In this document: positions 57,277 through 64,000 of the stretch, piece after piece
How the letters are laid out: every line of letters starts with the position of its first letter
Numbering within the stretch: the first letter of the stretch is position 1
Source: Microbispora bryophytorum
Lineage (GTDB): Bacteria > Actinomycetota > Actinomycetes > Streptosporangiales > Streptosporangiaceae
NCBI RefSeq assembly: GCF_006874465.1
Contig: NZ_VIRL01000004.1
Coordinates: 248,001-312,000 of the forward strand
Direction: 5' to 3'
Length of the DNA: 64,000 nt
Made by a program: the position numbers and the translations under genes
The notes under the pieces: model-generated
What the model was told of the DNA's origin: nothing
Database searches by the model: none
What the model saw: only the letters and a program-made list of their open reading frames with translations

Positions 57277-58303
57277 TCATGGTGACACCCGGGTGCGCGC
57301 CCGGCCGGGTCAGCGCGTCCGGCGCGTCGTCCAGGCCGACGGTGCGGGTGACCAGCAGGTCGGGGCGGAGCACTCCCGCCGCGATCAGCTCCAGCATCGG
57401 GGGATAGGCGTGGGCGGCCATGCCGTGGCTGCCCACGATCTCCAGCTCGTGCGCGATCACCCTGCCCATCGGCAGGGCGGTCTGCCCGGGAAGCAGGCCC
57501 ACCTGCACGTGGCGGCCCCGCCTGCGCAGGCCGCCGATCGACGCGGCGCAGGTGGCGGCGCCGCCCAGCGCGTCGAGGGAGACGTCGGCGCCGTCGCCCC
57601 CGGTCGCCGCCCTGACCCGCGCGGCCGACTCCTCGGGACCGGCGCCCTCGCCGAGCAGGACGCACTCGGCCGCGCCGAACCGGCGGGCCAGGTCGAGCGC
57701 GGCGGGGGACACGTCCACGGCGACGACCCGCGCCCCCACGGCGGCGCCGATCATCACGGCCGACAGCCCGACCCCGCCGCAGCCGTGGACGGCGAGCCAC
57801 TGGCCCGCCCGGACCCGCCCCTGCTCGACGACGGCGCGGAACGCGGTGGCGAAGCGGCAGCCCAGGCTCGCCGCCGTGGCGAACGCCATGCCGTCCGGCA
57901 GCCGCACGAGATTCACGTCGGCGTGGTCGATCGCCACCAGCTCGGCGAACGATCCCCAGTGGGTGAACCCGGGCTGGGTCTGCCGCTCGCACACCTGCTG
58001 GTTGCCGGTCGTGCACTCGCGGCAGCTCCCGCAGGCGCAGATGAACGGCACCATCACCCGGTCGCCGGCCCGCCAGCGGCTCACCCCCGGGCCGGCCGAG
58101 TCCACCACACCCGCCAGCTCGTGCCCGGGCACGTGGGGCAGGACCGTGATGTCCGCGTCATGGCCCATCCACCCGTGCCAGTCGCTGCGGCACGCCCCGG
58201 TCGCCTCGACCCTGATCACCACGCCGTCCGGCGGCGCCACCGGGTCCGCCACCTCGCGCACCTCGGCCCGCCCGCCGAACTCCTCGTACACAACCGCGCG
58301 CAT
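57248..58303 (-). CDS. Zinc-dependent alcohol dehydrogenase (MDR family)
   Basis: Medium-chain dehydrogenase of 351 aa. Catalytic zinc ligands are in GACRSDWHGW (Cys38) and GHELAGVV (His and Glu). The structural zinc loop CACGSCRECTTGNQQVC has its four Cys. The NAD(P)-binding turn is GCGGVGLSAVMIG, followed by VVAVDVS. The ATG at 58303 follows AAGGAG. It is divergent from the laccase-domain gene across only 34 bases. Substrate is unassigned. Confidence 0.9.
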   Translation of the reverse strand: MRAVVYEEFGGRAEVREVADPVAPPDGVVIRVEATGACRSDWHGWMGHDADITVLPHVPGHELAGVVDSAGPGVSRWRAGDRVMVPFICACGSCRECTTGNQQVCERQTQPGFTHWGSFAELVAIDHADVNLVRLPDGMAFATAASLGCRFATAFRAVVEQGRVRAGQWLAVHGCGGVGLSAVMIGAAVGARVVAVDVSPAALDLARRFGAAECVLLGEGAGPEESAARVRAATGGDGADVSLDALGGAATCAASIGGLRRRGRHVQVGLLPGQTALPMGRVIAHELEIVGSHGMAAHAYPPMLELIAAGVLRPDLLVTRTVGLDDAPDALTRPGAHPGVTMIIPGSSPAG

Positions 58304-58325
58304 GTCACGCTCCTTTCCCAGGCCG

Positions 58326-58331
58326 TACGCT
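58326..58331 (+). promoter_or_regulatory. -10 element of a leaderless laccase-domain message
   Basis: TACGCT lies six bases before the GTG at 58338, in a gap of 34 bases shared with the divergent dehydrogenase gene. No ribosome site precedes the GTG, which supports a leaderless transcript. Confidence 0.4.
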
Positions 58332-58337
58332 AATCGG

Positions 58338-59051
58338 GTGATTGCGATCGACCGGATACGGATGGCCTTCACCGACCGGCACGGCGGCGTGAGCGCCGGG
58401 CCGTACGGCACGCGCAACCTCGGCGGGGCGGTGGGGGACGACCCGGCGGCGGTCGCCGAGAACCGGGCGAAGACGGCCGTGGAGTTCGGGCTCGACCGGG
58501 TGGTCTTCATGCGTCAGGTCCACGGGACCGACGTCGCCTACGCGGAGGAACCGTTCGGGGACGAACCGCCCGCCCTGGACGGGGTGTTCACCGACCGTCC
58601 CGGGCTCGGCCTGGCGGTCCTGGTCGCCGACTGCGCGCCCGTGCTGGTGGCCGATCCGGTGGCCGGCCTGGTCGGCGCCGCGCACTCGGGGCGGCCGGGC
58701 ACGGAGGCGGGTGTGGTCCCCGCCCTGGTCGAGGCGATGGCCGAGCGGGGCGCACGGCCGGAGCGGACGGTGGCCGTGATCGGGCCGTCGGCCTGCGGGC
58801 TGTGTTACGAGGTGCCGGAGGACCTGCGCGAGCGCGTCGCCGCCCGCGTGCCCGAGACCTGGTCGCGAACCCGGCACGGCACGCCCGCGCTCGACATCAG
58901 GGCCGGGATAGCGGCCCAGCTCGTCCGGGCCGGCGTGGCCGACGTCCGCCACGACGACCGCTGCACGATCGAGACGGCCGACCTCTACTCCTACCGCCGC
59001 GAGCAGCGCACCGGGCGCTTCGCCGGTTACGTCTGGCTCACCGGCGCGTGA
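58338..59051 (+). CDS. Laccase-domain protein (YfiH/PgeF/LACC1 family)
   Basis: Protein of 237 aa from the multicopper-like YfiH family, implicated as a purine nucleoside phosphorylase/adenosine deaminase or peptidoglycan-editing factor. Metal-site regions are MRQVHGTD (His), VADCAPVLV (Cys) and GAAHSGRPG (His). The usual actinobacterial copy sits next to ftsZ and sepF; here neither is present, so this is a second or displaced copy. GTG at 58338 is taken as start because of the -10 directly before it. Confidence 0.85.
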   Translation: MIAIDRIRMAFTDRHGGVSAGPYGTRNLGGAVGDDPAAVAENRAKTAVEFGLDRVVFMRQVHGTDVAYAEEPFGDEPPALDGVFTDRPGLGLAVLVADCAPVLVADPVAGLVGAAHSGRPGTEAGVVPALVEAMAERGARPERTVAVIGPSACGLCYEVPEDLRERVAARVPETWSRTRHGTPALDIRAGIAAQLVRAGVADVRHDDRCTIETADLYSYRREQRTGRFAGYVWLTGA

Positions 59052-59142
59052 GGCCGCCCCGCGCGTGAGATCGCTCCGGGTGTCAGATCGCTCTGGGTGG
59101 CTGCGTGCGCGACCAGCTTTCGCGACGGCCGCCGGAGGCCTC

Positions 59143-59601
59143 TCAGGCCCGTGCCCGCGGCTCCAGCCCGGCGTACGCCTTCCGGAGCAGCGCGTGCAGG
59201 CTCGCCCGCTCGTCCTCGTCCAGCGCGGCGAGTAGCTCGTCGCGCGCCTCGCCGGCCTCGCGCAGGGACGCCTCCAGCGTGGCCCGGCCCGCGGGGCTGA
59301 CGGCGACGCGGTATCGCCGCCGGTCCTCGGGGTCGCGCTCGCGCTCCACGAGGCCGAGCGGCACGAGCGTGTCCATCACCGCCACGAGGTCGCTGGGGTC
59401 GATGCCCAGCCGCTCGCCGAGCTCGCGCTGGGACGCCGGGCCGAAGTCGCGCAGCGCGGCCAGGACGGCCATGTCCCACAGGCCGATGCCGTGCCCGCGC
59501 AGCCGGTCGCCCATACGGCGTCGCCCGGCGACGCCCACCTTCGACAGCAGGAAGGCGGTGACTCCGAGCAGGGACGGGGGAAGTTGCGGCAGGTCGCTCA
59601 C
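59143..59601 (-). CDS. MarR family transcriptional regulator
   Basis: Winged-helix repressor of 152 aa. The DNA-binding part is PASQRELGERLGIDPSDLVAVMDTLVPLGLVERERDPEDRRRYRVAVSPAG with the MarR wing DPEDRRRY. The GTG at 59601 is six bases after a TATCCT on the minus strand and lacks a ribosome site, so a leaderless message is likely; an in-frame TTG at 59625 is possible. A palindromic site lies between it and the divergent VOC gene, so it probably represses both. Confidence 0.88.
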   Translation of the reverse strand: MSDLPQLPPSLLGVTAFLLSKVGVAGRRRMGDRLRGHGIGLWDMAVLAALRDFGPASQRELGERLGIDPSDLVAVMDTLVPLGLVERERDPEDRRRYRVAVSPAGRATLEASLREAGEARDELLAALDEDERASLHALLRKAYAGLEPRARA

Positions 59602-59607
59602 GAGAGC

Positions 59608-59613
59608 AGGATA
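59608..59613 (-). promoter_or_regulatory. -10 element of the marR-like gene
   Basis: TATCCT on the minus strand, six bases from the GTG at 59601. Confidence 0.45.
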
Positions 59614-59620
59614 GGGCACG

Positions 59621-59642
59621 ACCAATAGTTGGTACTCACCAA
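59621..59642. promoter_or_regulatory. Predicted MarR operator
   Basis: ACCAA-TAG-TTGGT (59621-59633) overlaps TTGGT-ACTC-ACCAA (59629-59642), giving three alternating half-sites between the divergent MarR and VOC genes. The two half-site types form perfect inverted repeats. Confidence 0.65.
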
Positions 59643-59651
59643 GGGATTTCC

Positions 59652-60044
59652 ATGGACGCTCTCTATCCTCGTGTGCTCGCCTCCCGGTTCGCCGAGTGCT
59701 TCCGCTTCTACGACGGCCTGCTCACCGCGGTGGCGGGCGCGCACCTCGTCAAGGGCGCGGAGACGGGGCCGTACGCCAACTGGGACCGCGACGAGGAGGC
59801 GGTGCTGGCCCTGCTCGACCGCGAGATGCTCGCGAAGGTCACCGGCGTGGACCTGGACGGCGGAGGCGACGGGACGATGCTGGTCCTGACCGTGGACGAC
59901 GTCGACCGGGCCGCCGCCGTGGGGACCGCCAACGGCGGCCGGCTCGTGGCGCCGCCGAGCGCCCGGCCCGAATGGGGGCCGACCTCCCGCACCGCGCACC
60001 TGCGCGACCCCGACGGCAACCTGCTGGAGCTCCAGTCCTACTGA
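59652..60044 (+). CDS. VOC (glyoxalase/bleomycin-resistance) family protein
   Basis: Protein of 130 aa with two beta-alpha-beta-beta-beta halves: PRVLASRFAECFRFYDGLLT begins the first, and GTMLVLTVDDVDRAAAV...RTAHLRDPDGNLLELQSY the second, with the terminal Glu expected at the metal site. The ATG follows AAGGGA. It is divergent from the MarR gene and overlaps the 3' end of the convergent LLM gene by seven bases. Likely binds or detoxifies a small ligand sensed by the MarR protein. Confidence 0.87.
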   Translation: MDALYPRVLASRFAECFRFYDGLLTAVAGAHLVKGAETGPYANWDRDEEAVLALLDREMLAKVTGVDLDGGGDGTMLVLTVDDVDRAAAVGTANGGRLVAPPSARPEWGPTSRTAHLRDPDGNLLELQSY

Positions 60045-60958
60045 GCGCCGCCGCGCCGCCCGCGCAGCGCGGCCAGGAGACCGAGGGTCCGCGCCCGCTC
60101 GCGCGCGTCTCCGAAGGGGCTCACCACGAGTTCGGTCGCGCCCGCCTCGGCATAGGCCCGCACGGCGCGCTCGACCGCCGAGTCGTCCCCGGCGACGACC
60201 GTCTCCTCCACCCCCGACCTGCCCTGGCGGTCCAGGACCGCCCGGTAGCCGGGCAGGTCGCCGACGGGTCCGAGGGACTCCGCGACCCGCCGCCGCACGC
60301 CCTCGGGGTCCGCGGTCACGCTCACGATCACACCGGCGACGACGCGTGGGCGCGGCCGTCCGGCGGACGCGGCGGCGCGGGTGACCGCCGGCGTCACATG
60401 GTCGGCGATCGTCTCCGGGCCGGTCCAGACGGTCACCGCGCCGTCGGCGAGTTCGCCGGCCAGCCGCAGCATGACCGGCCCGAGGGCGGCCAGCAGGACC
60501 GGCGGCGGCTCGGCGCCGGGCACCTCGACCCGCCCCGCCGCGGTCAGCGTCTCGCCGCGGTAGTCGACCCGCTCGCCCCGCAGCAACGGCACCAGCGCGG
60601 ACAGGTATTCGCGGACGTGCCGGGCCGGTCGGTCGTACGACAGCCCGAAGTGGGTCTCGATGAGCGGCCCGTGGCTCGGCCCGATGCCGAGTGTGAAGCG
60701 GTTGCCGCTGGCCGCCTGGGTGGTGAGCGCCTGCCCGGCGAGCGCCAGCGGATGTCTCGGGTAGGTCTGGGTCACCGCCGTGCCGACGGCGATCCCGGGC
60801 ACCTCGCGGGCGGCGAGCGCCGCGAGCTGGACGGCGTCCCATGACAGGACCTGGGTGAAGTAGGCGCTGTCGAGGCCGGCCTCGGCCGCCTCGCGCACCC
60901 GTCCGATCAGCTCGTCCAGGCCCAGGCCGTTCCCTCCGGCGAGCACTCCGAGTTTCAT
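60038..60958 (-). CDS. LLM-class (F420-type) flavin-dependent oxidoreductase
   Basis: Luciferase-like TIM-barrel oxidoreductase, 306 aa. Family marks: AAEAGLDSAYFTQV near 25, TAVTQTYPRHPLALAGQALTTQAASGNRFTLGIGPSHGPLIETHFGLSYDRP, and VLLAALGPVMLRLAGELADGAVTVW. This pattern is that of actinobacterial F420-dependent enzymes. The ATG at 60958 has GGAGGC nearby on the minus strand. It is divergent from a TetR gene across 86 bases with two palindromes. Substrate unknown. Confidence 0.88.
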   Translation of the reverse strand: MKLGVLAGGNGLGLDELIGRVREAAEAGLDSAYFTQVLSWDAVQLAALAAREVPGIAVGTAVTQTYPRHPLALAGQALTTQAASGNRFTLGIGPSHGPLIETHFGLSYDRPARHVREYLSALVPLLRGERVDYRGETLTAAGRVEVPGAEPPPVLLAALGPVMLRLAGELADGAVTVWTGPETIADHVTPAVTRAAASAGRPRPRVVAGVIVSVTADPEGVRRRVAESLGPVGDLPGYRAVLDRQGRSGVEETVVAGDDSAVERAVRAYAEAGATELVVSPFGDARERARTLGLLAALRGRRGGAQ

Positions 60959-60972
60959 CGCGCCTCCAACAC

Positions 60973-60987
60973 GAATCGGAGATTCCG
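60973..60987. promoter_or_regulatory. Predicted TetR operator 1
   Basis: GAATC-GGA-GATTC, an inverted repeat followed by CG, lying 14 bases from the LLM oxidoreductase ATG. Confidence 0.55.
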
Positions 60988-61004
60988 GCTCCGTTTGCGC
61001 ACTC

Positions 61005-61010
61005 TACAAT
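61005..61010 (+). promoter_or_regulatory. -10 element of the tetR-like gene
   Basis: TACAAT, 34 bases before the GTG at 61045. The -35 is not clear. Operator 2 lies just downstream, over the expected transcription start. Confidence 0.45.
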
Positions 61011-61015
61011 AAGGT

Positions 61016-61030
61016 GAATCCCGGATTCCG
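61016..61030. promoter_or_regulatory. Predicted TetR operator 2
   Basis: GAATC-CCG-GATTC followed by CG matches operator 1 in both arms and right flank. The two centres are 43 bases apart, about four helical turns. Confidence 0.6.
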
Positions 61031-61044
61031 GTTGGGGGAGACCT

Positions 61045-61593
61045 GTGCGAGCCGACGCCCGGCGCAACCGTGCGCTCATCGTGGACGCGGCCGTCGACCT
61101 GTTCACGGCCCGGGGCCCGGAGGCCTCGATGGAGGAGATCGCGCAGGCGGCCGGGCTCGGCGTGGGCACGCTCTACCGCCACTTCCCGGACCGGCGGGGC
61201 CTGTTGGAGGAGATCGCGGCCGGCACGCTGCGGACCCTGCTCGAGGCCGCGCGGGACCACGCCGCCCGCCCGGTGAGCCGGTGGGACGCGCTGCTGGCGT
61301 GCGTCCGGTGCGGCGCCGACCTTCCTCTGGCCCTGGTCAAGTCGCTGTCGGACGGTGCCGAGGCCCATCCGGAGCTGGGCCCGCTCGTACGCGACCTCGA
61401 CGCCACGCTCGAAGACCTGGCCGCGGGAGCCCAGCGGGAGGGTGCCGTCCGCGGCGACATCACCCCGCGCGAGGTCGTCGAGCTGCTCAGCGTCGCCGTG
61501 TGCCGCCCCGGCGCCCGGCCCGACGACGCGCTGACCACCGTCATCCTCGACGGACTCGCCACACGGGTGGCCTCGCGCGGGGCCCGGACCTGA
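61045..61593 (+). CDS. TetR family transcriptional regulator
   Basis: Repressor of 182 aa. The helix-turn-helix is in ALIVDAAVDLFTARGPEASMEEIAQAAGLGVGTLYRHFPDRRGLLEEI, the canonical TetR pattern. The C-terminal part is the usual helical ligand domain (SCO1568-like actinobacterial branch by appearance). GTG at 61045 follows GGGGGAG. It probably represses itself and the divergent LLM oxidoreductase through the two matching palindromes. Confidence 0.9.
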   Translation: MRADARRNRALIVDAAVDLFTARGPEASMEEIAQAAGLGVGTLYRHFPDRRGLLEEIAAGTLRTLLEAARDHAARPVSRWDALLACVRCGADLPLALVKSLSDGAEAHPELGPLVRDLDATLEDLAAGAQREGAVRGDITPREVVELLSVAVCRPGARPDDALTTVILDGLATRVASRGART

Positions 61594-61761
61594 CCGGCGC
61601 ACGACGCGACCGGCGCCGGGCTTGCTGGCGGCTTGCAGCGGTTGCGGAAAGCCTGCGGCAAGGGGCGTGCAGGCGAGCGGGCCTATCACTGAGGTGCACC
61701 GACCCGGCGGCGACGGCCAGACCGGACAAGCACCCTCACCCCGCACTTCGAGGAGACAGTC

Positions 61762-62484
61762 ATGAAGCGCACCCTGCTCGGTCTGGCCGCCGCCGCGATC
61801 TCCGGCCTGGCCGTCACAGTCCCCGTCACCCTCATGGCCGGTCCGGCCTCCGCGAGCGGCGACTACGGCCCGGACACCTGCGTCGAGGGTTACATCTGGC
61901 GCGAGGCCGGACCCAGCGACCACGTCTGCGTGACCTCGGCCACCCGCACCCGGACCCTCGCCGACAACGCCGCCAAGGCGTCCCGCTGGACCCCCGGCCC
62001 GTACGGTCCGCACACCTGCAAGACGGGCTACGTGTGGCGCGAGGCGTTCACCGGCGACGACGTGTGCGTCACCCCGGCCGCCCGCGCGCAGGCCAAGCTC
62101 GACAACGGCAAGGCGGCCGAGCGCAAGGTCTCGGCCAAGCTGTGGATCACCCGTTACACCGTCCCGCCGGTGGACAACGGCGACGGCACCGCCACCAGCA
62201 CCTCCGTCGACGACATCCCGCGGCTCAAGATCAACGGCGACCACTTCAACCACGGGCAGGTCAGACTCTACATCCGGTACACCAGCGGCAAGCTCTACTG
62301 GAGCGGCACGGTGACCGCGAGCGCGCACAGCGGGTACGTCGCCGGGAGCTTCGGCAAGAAGACCGGCGTGTTCGACTGCGCCTTCGGGGGCAAGCCGGCC
62401 AACGCCTACGCCCAGGCGCAGGACGTGATCTCCGGCCGCTGGTCGGCCAAGGTCCCCGTACGCGTCGGCTGCGCCGTCCTGTGA
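61762..62484 (+). CDS. Secreted protein with two Cys-bearing repeats
   Basis: Exported protein of 240 aa. The signal peptide ends near GPASAS. Two repeats of about 40 residues follow: YGPDTCVEGYIWREAG...DHVCVT and YGPHTCKTGYVWREAF...DDVCVT, each with two Cys likely paired. The rest is a beta-rich domain (LWITRYTVPPVDNGDGT to VRVGCAVL) with its own Cys pair. I recall similar repeats in actinomycete secreted proteins but no function. The ATG follows GAGGAG. Confidence 0.8.
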   Translation: MKRTLLGLAAAAISGLAVTVPVTLMAGPASASGDYGPDTCVEGYIWREAGPSDHVCVTSATRTRTLADNAAKASRWTPGPYGPHTCKTGYVWREAFTGDDVCVTPAARAQAKLDNGKAAERKVSAKLWITRYTVPPVDNGDGTATSTSVDDIPRLKINGDHFNHGQVRLYIRYTSGKLYWSGTVTASAHSGYVAGSFGKKTGVFDCAFGGKPANAYAQAQDVISGRWSAKVPVRVGCAVL

Positions 62485-62506
62485 CGGCGGGCGCCGCGAC
62501 GGCGAC

Positions 62507-62540
62507 CCGGAGGACCGGCCCGGTCGGGCCGGTCCTCCGG
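62507..62540 (+). terminator. Terminator after the secreted repeat protein gene
   Basis: CCGGAGGACCGGCCCG (62507-62522) and its exact complement (62525-62540) form a 16-bp stem, 22 bases after the stop. No T tail. Confidence 0.7.
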
Positions 62541-62702
62541 CACGTCCGGGAGAGCCGTCGCCCAGGTCAAGGGATCTTCTGATCGGCCTGGCGTTCCAAG
62601 CATCGTGATCGGGGTAGTCGGTGGGTCTGCGGGGACCCGCCGGGGGCCGGCCCGCGACCCGCCCCCCGGCGGCTCCCACCCCCTGACGATGTGAGGATTG
62701 AC

Positions 62703-63701
62703 ATGGGAACCGCGACCCCGGTGCCGGAGACCAGGAGCATGAGCGGCGACGAGCTGTCGGCCGACGACGCCTACGCCGCCATACGGCGGTACGGCGGCTG
62801 GCACCTCATCCGCGACGCGTACGTCCGGTTCAGGTACGGCGACGGCACGAGCAACGCCCGCTCCCTCGCCTTCCAGACCTGCCTCGCGATCATCCCGGGA
62901 GCGATCGCCCTTGTGGGCCTGAGCTCGGTGCTGCACCAGGAGCGCTTCGGCCGCCTCCTGGAGCTCACCCTGCGGCAACTGACCCCCGGCGCGGGCTCGC
63001 GGGTCATCCAGGAGACGCTCGACCAGAGCCACCACGCCTCGGGCGCGGGGGGGAAGCTGGCCCTGTGGCTCGGTCTGCTGACCGCACTGGTGTCGCTGAC
63101 GACCGCCATGGGCCAGTTCGAACGCGGGGCCAACCGCATCTACGGAATCGAGCGCGACCGCCCCTTCCTGGCCAAGTACGGCAGGGCGCTGCTGATGGCC
63201 GTCACGGCGGGCCTCCTCATGAGCGTCGGCTTCGTCATCCTGGTCGGCGGCGCCGCGGTCGGGGAGGCCGCGGCGCACGCCTACGACTGGAGTGAGACGA
63301 CCCAGCGGCTCTGGGGCTGGCTGCGCTGGCCGATCGGTTTCCTGCTCGCGGTCCTGTCGATCTCGGTGTTGTTCCGCTCCTCGCCCCGACGCGAGCAGCC
63401 GGGGCACAGCTGGCTTGCGGTCGGGGCCACGGTCGCCGTGCTGCTGTGGACGCTGTTCACCTGGCTGCTCGCGCTCTACACCGCCAGCAGCGGCACCTTC
63501 GGCGCGACGTACGGCCCGCTCACGGCGGTCATGGCGCTGCTGCTGTGGTCGTTCCTCAGCTCGACGGCGCTCTTCCTCGGCCTGTCCTTCTCGGCTCAGC
63601 TGGAGGCCTGCCGCGCGGGCCGCGGCGAGCCGGCCCAGCCCGACCCCGGCCCCGCCCCGGTCTCCCCGCGGGAGCGGCAGCCGGCCGGGAGCAGCCGATG
63701 A
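62703..63701 (+). CDS. YihY/BrkB family inner membrane protein
   Basis: Membrane protein of 332 aa with six hydrophobic segments (about 65-85, 120-140, 165-190, 210-235, 245-270 and 285-305). Family marks are SLAFQTCLAIIPGAIALVGL near the first and ATYGPLTAVMALLLWSFLSSTALFLG near the last. Homologues are often called ribonuclease BN in error; function is unknown. ATG at 62703 is preferred (GAGG six bases upstream) to GTG 62691. The stop overlaps the next start (ATGA). Confidence 0.9.
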   Translation: MGTATPVPETRSMSGDELSADDAYAAIRRYGGWHLIRDAYVRFRYGDGTSNARSLAFQTCLAIIPGAIALVGLSSVLHQERFGRLLELTLRQLTPGAGSRVIQETLDQSHHASGAGGKLALWLGLLTALVSLTTAMGQFERGANRIYGIERDRPFLAKYGRALLMAVTAGLLMSVGFVILVGGAAVGEAAAHAYDWSETTQRLWGWLRWPIGFLLAVLSISVLFRSSPRREQPGHSWLAVGATVAVLLWTLFTWLLALYTASSGTFGATYGPLTAVMALLLWSFLSSTALFLGLSFSAQLEACRAGRGEPAQPDPGPAPVSPRERQPAGSSR

Positions 63702-64000
63702 TCCGGTGGCGCGGGCGGCGCGGGCGGCGCGACGCCGAGCACGGACTGGGTCTGCGGCTGACGGTGGCGACGGCGGCGCTGGTGCTGATCGCGGTGCCGT
63801 TCACGGTGCTGCTGGTCTTCGTCAAGACCTCCTTCGGCCCGCTCACCGAGATCGACGAGGGCGCGGCGTGGGACCTGCACGCCTACGCGATCGGCAATCC
63901 CGGGTTCGCCCGGCTGATGGAGCTGGTCAGCGACGTGTTCGCGCCGCTGACCTGGCGGATCGCGGTCGGCGCCGCGGTCGCCTGGCTGGTCTGGCGCCGT
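63698..64000 (+). CDS. PAP2-family phosphatase, N-terminal part (cut by window end)
   Basis: The frame begins at ATG 63698, overlapping the YihY stop, and is open to the window end (101 codons). It has an Arg-rich start, a membrane segment near residues 22-42 (TVATAALVLIAVPFTVLLVF), the typical DEGAAWDLHAYAIGNPGFARLMELVSDVFAP stretch and a second membrane segment at the end. This matches the N-terminus of actinobacterial PAP2 phosphatases; the catalytic motifs lie beyond the window. Confidence 0.75.
   Translation, partial: MIRWRGRRGRRDAEHGLGLRLTVATAALVLIAVPFTVLLVFVKTSFGPLTEIDEGAAWDLHAYAIGNPGFARLMELVSDVFAPLTWRIAVGAAVAWLVWRR

Overview
The window is very GC-rich DNA with actinomycete traits: GTG and leaderless starts, dense gene packing with ATGA/GTGA overlaps, a cobalamin riboswitch in front of a class I ribonucleotide reductase, a divergent glgC/GlgM-type pair, an F420-type luciferase-like oxidoreductase, a DUF5685 protein and an Rv1733c-like membrane protein. 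The style suggests a filamentous actinomycete, perhaps of the Streptosporangiaceae. That placement is inference; there is no rRNA or other marker here to fix it.

Layout. Bases 1-5.1 kb: two histidine kinases in tandem (ATGA overlap), then a TetR regulator divergent from a saccharopine-dehydrogenase-like reductase. 5.1-12.5 kb: an EF-G paralogue (minus), a small-molecule phosphotransferase, a tiny coupled ORF with a sugar-phosphate isomerase-like protein, a DUF2332 protein and a cytochrome P450 (minus). 12.6-17.6 kb: a stand-alone LigD polymerase domain facing a GMC oxidoreductase with a repeat linker and an alpha/beta hydrolase with a cysteine nucleophile. 17.6-24.3 kb: a large LuxR ATPase regulator divergent from a molybdopterin-oxidoreductase-like protein that has lost its expected metal ligands, followed by a 20-codon ORF coupled (GTGA) to a protein with a period-5 repeat. 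24.8-25.0 kb: tRNA-Val and tRNA-Gly on the minus strand with a terminator.

25-30.6 kb: DJ-1/PfpI protein, methyltransferase, a small protein in operon with glmS, a shortened isochorismatase-like hydrolase and a TctC-type lipoprotein. 30.6-35.4 kb: the nrdAB operon with two NrdR-like boxes and a B12 riboswitch, then an MscS channel. 35.4-40.4 kb (minus): a repeat-rich membrane protein, a secreted BNR/VPS10-like protein and a small lipoprotein. 40.5-45.3 kb: a branched-chain-amino-acid-type ABC transporter whose binding protein lies convergent to the permease, permease-ATPase fusion and ATPase genes. 45.3-48 kb: DUF5685 protein with an extreme Cys-rich tail, crotonase and Rv1733c-like protein.

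48.5-53.9 kb holds the most striking gene: one ORF encoding a C-A-PCP-TE nonribosomal peptide synthetase module (predicted serine A-domain code, cysteine in the TE nucleophile elbow) fused to an MFS exporter. It stands alone with no other biosynthetic gene around it. 53.9-64 kb: a phosphotransferase, glgC and glgA/glgM (ADP-glucose and alpha-glucan synthesis), a zinc alcohol dehydrogenase, a laccase-domain (YfiH/PgeF-like) protein, MarR/VOC and LLM-oxidoreductase/TetR pairs with visible palindromic operators, a secreted repeat protein, a YihY/BrkB membrane protein and the start of a PAP2 phosphatase cut by the window end.

A recurrent theme is tandem repetition with a 15-bp unit, both inside genes (first histidine kinase, GMC linker, period-5 protein) and between genes (near 7.8 kb and 37.1 kb). 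Translations and motifs were read by eye; no database search was possible.
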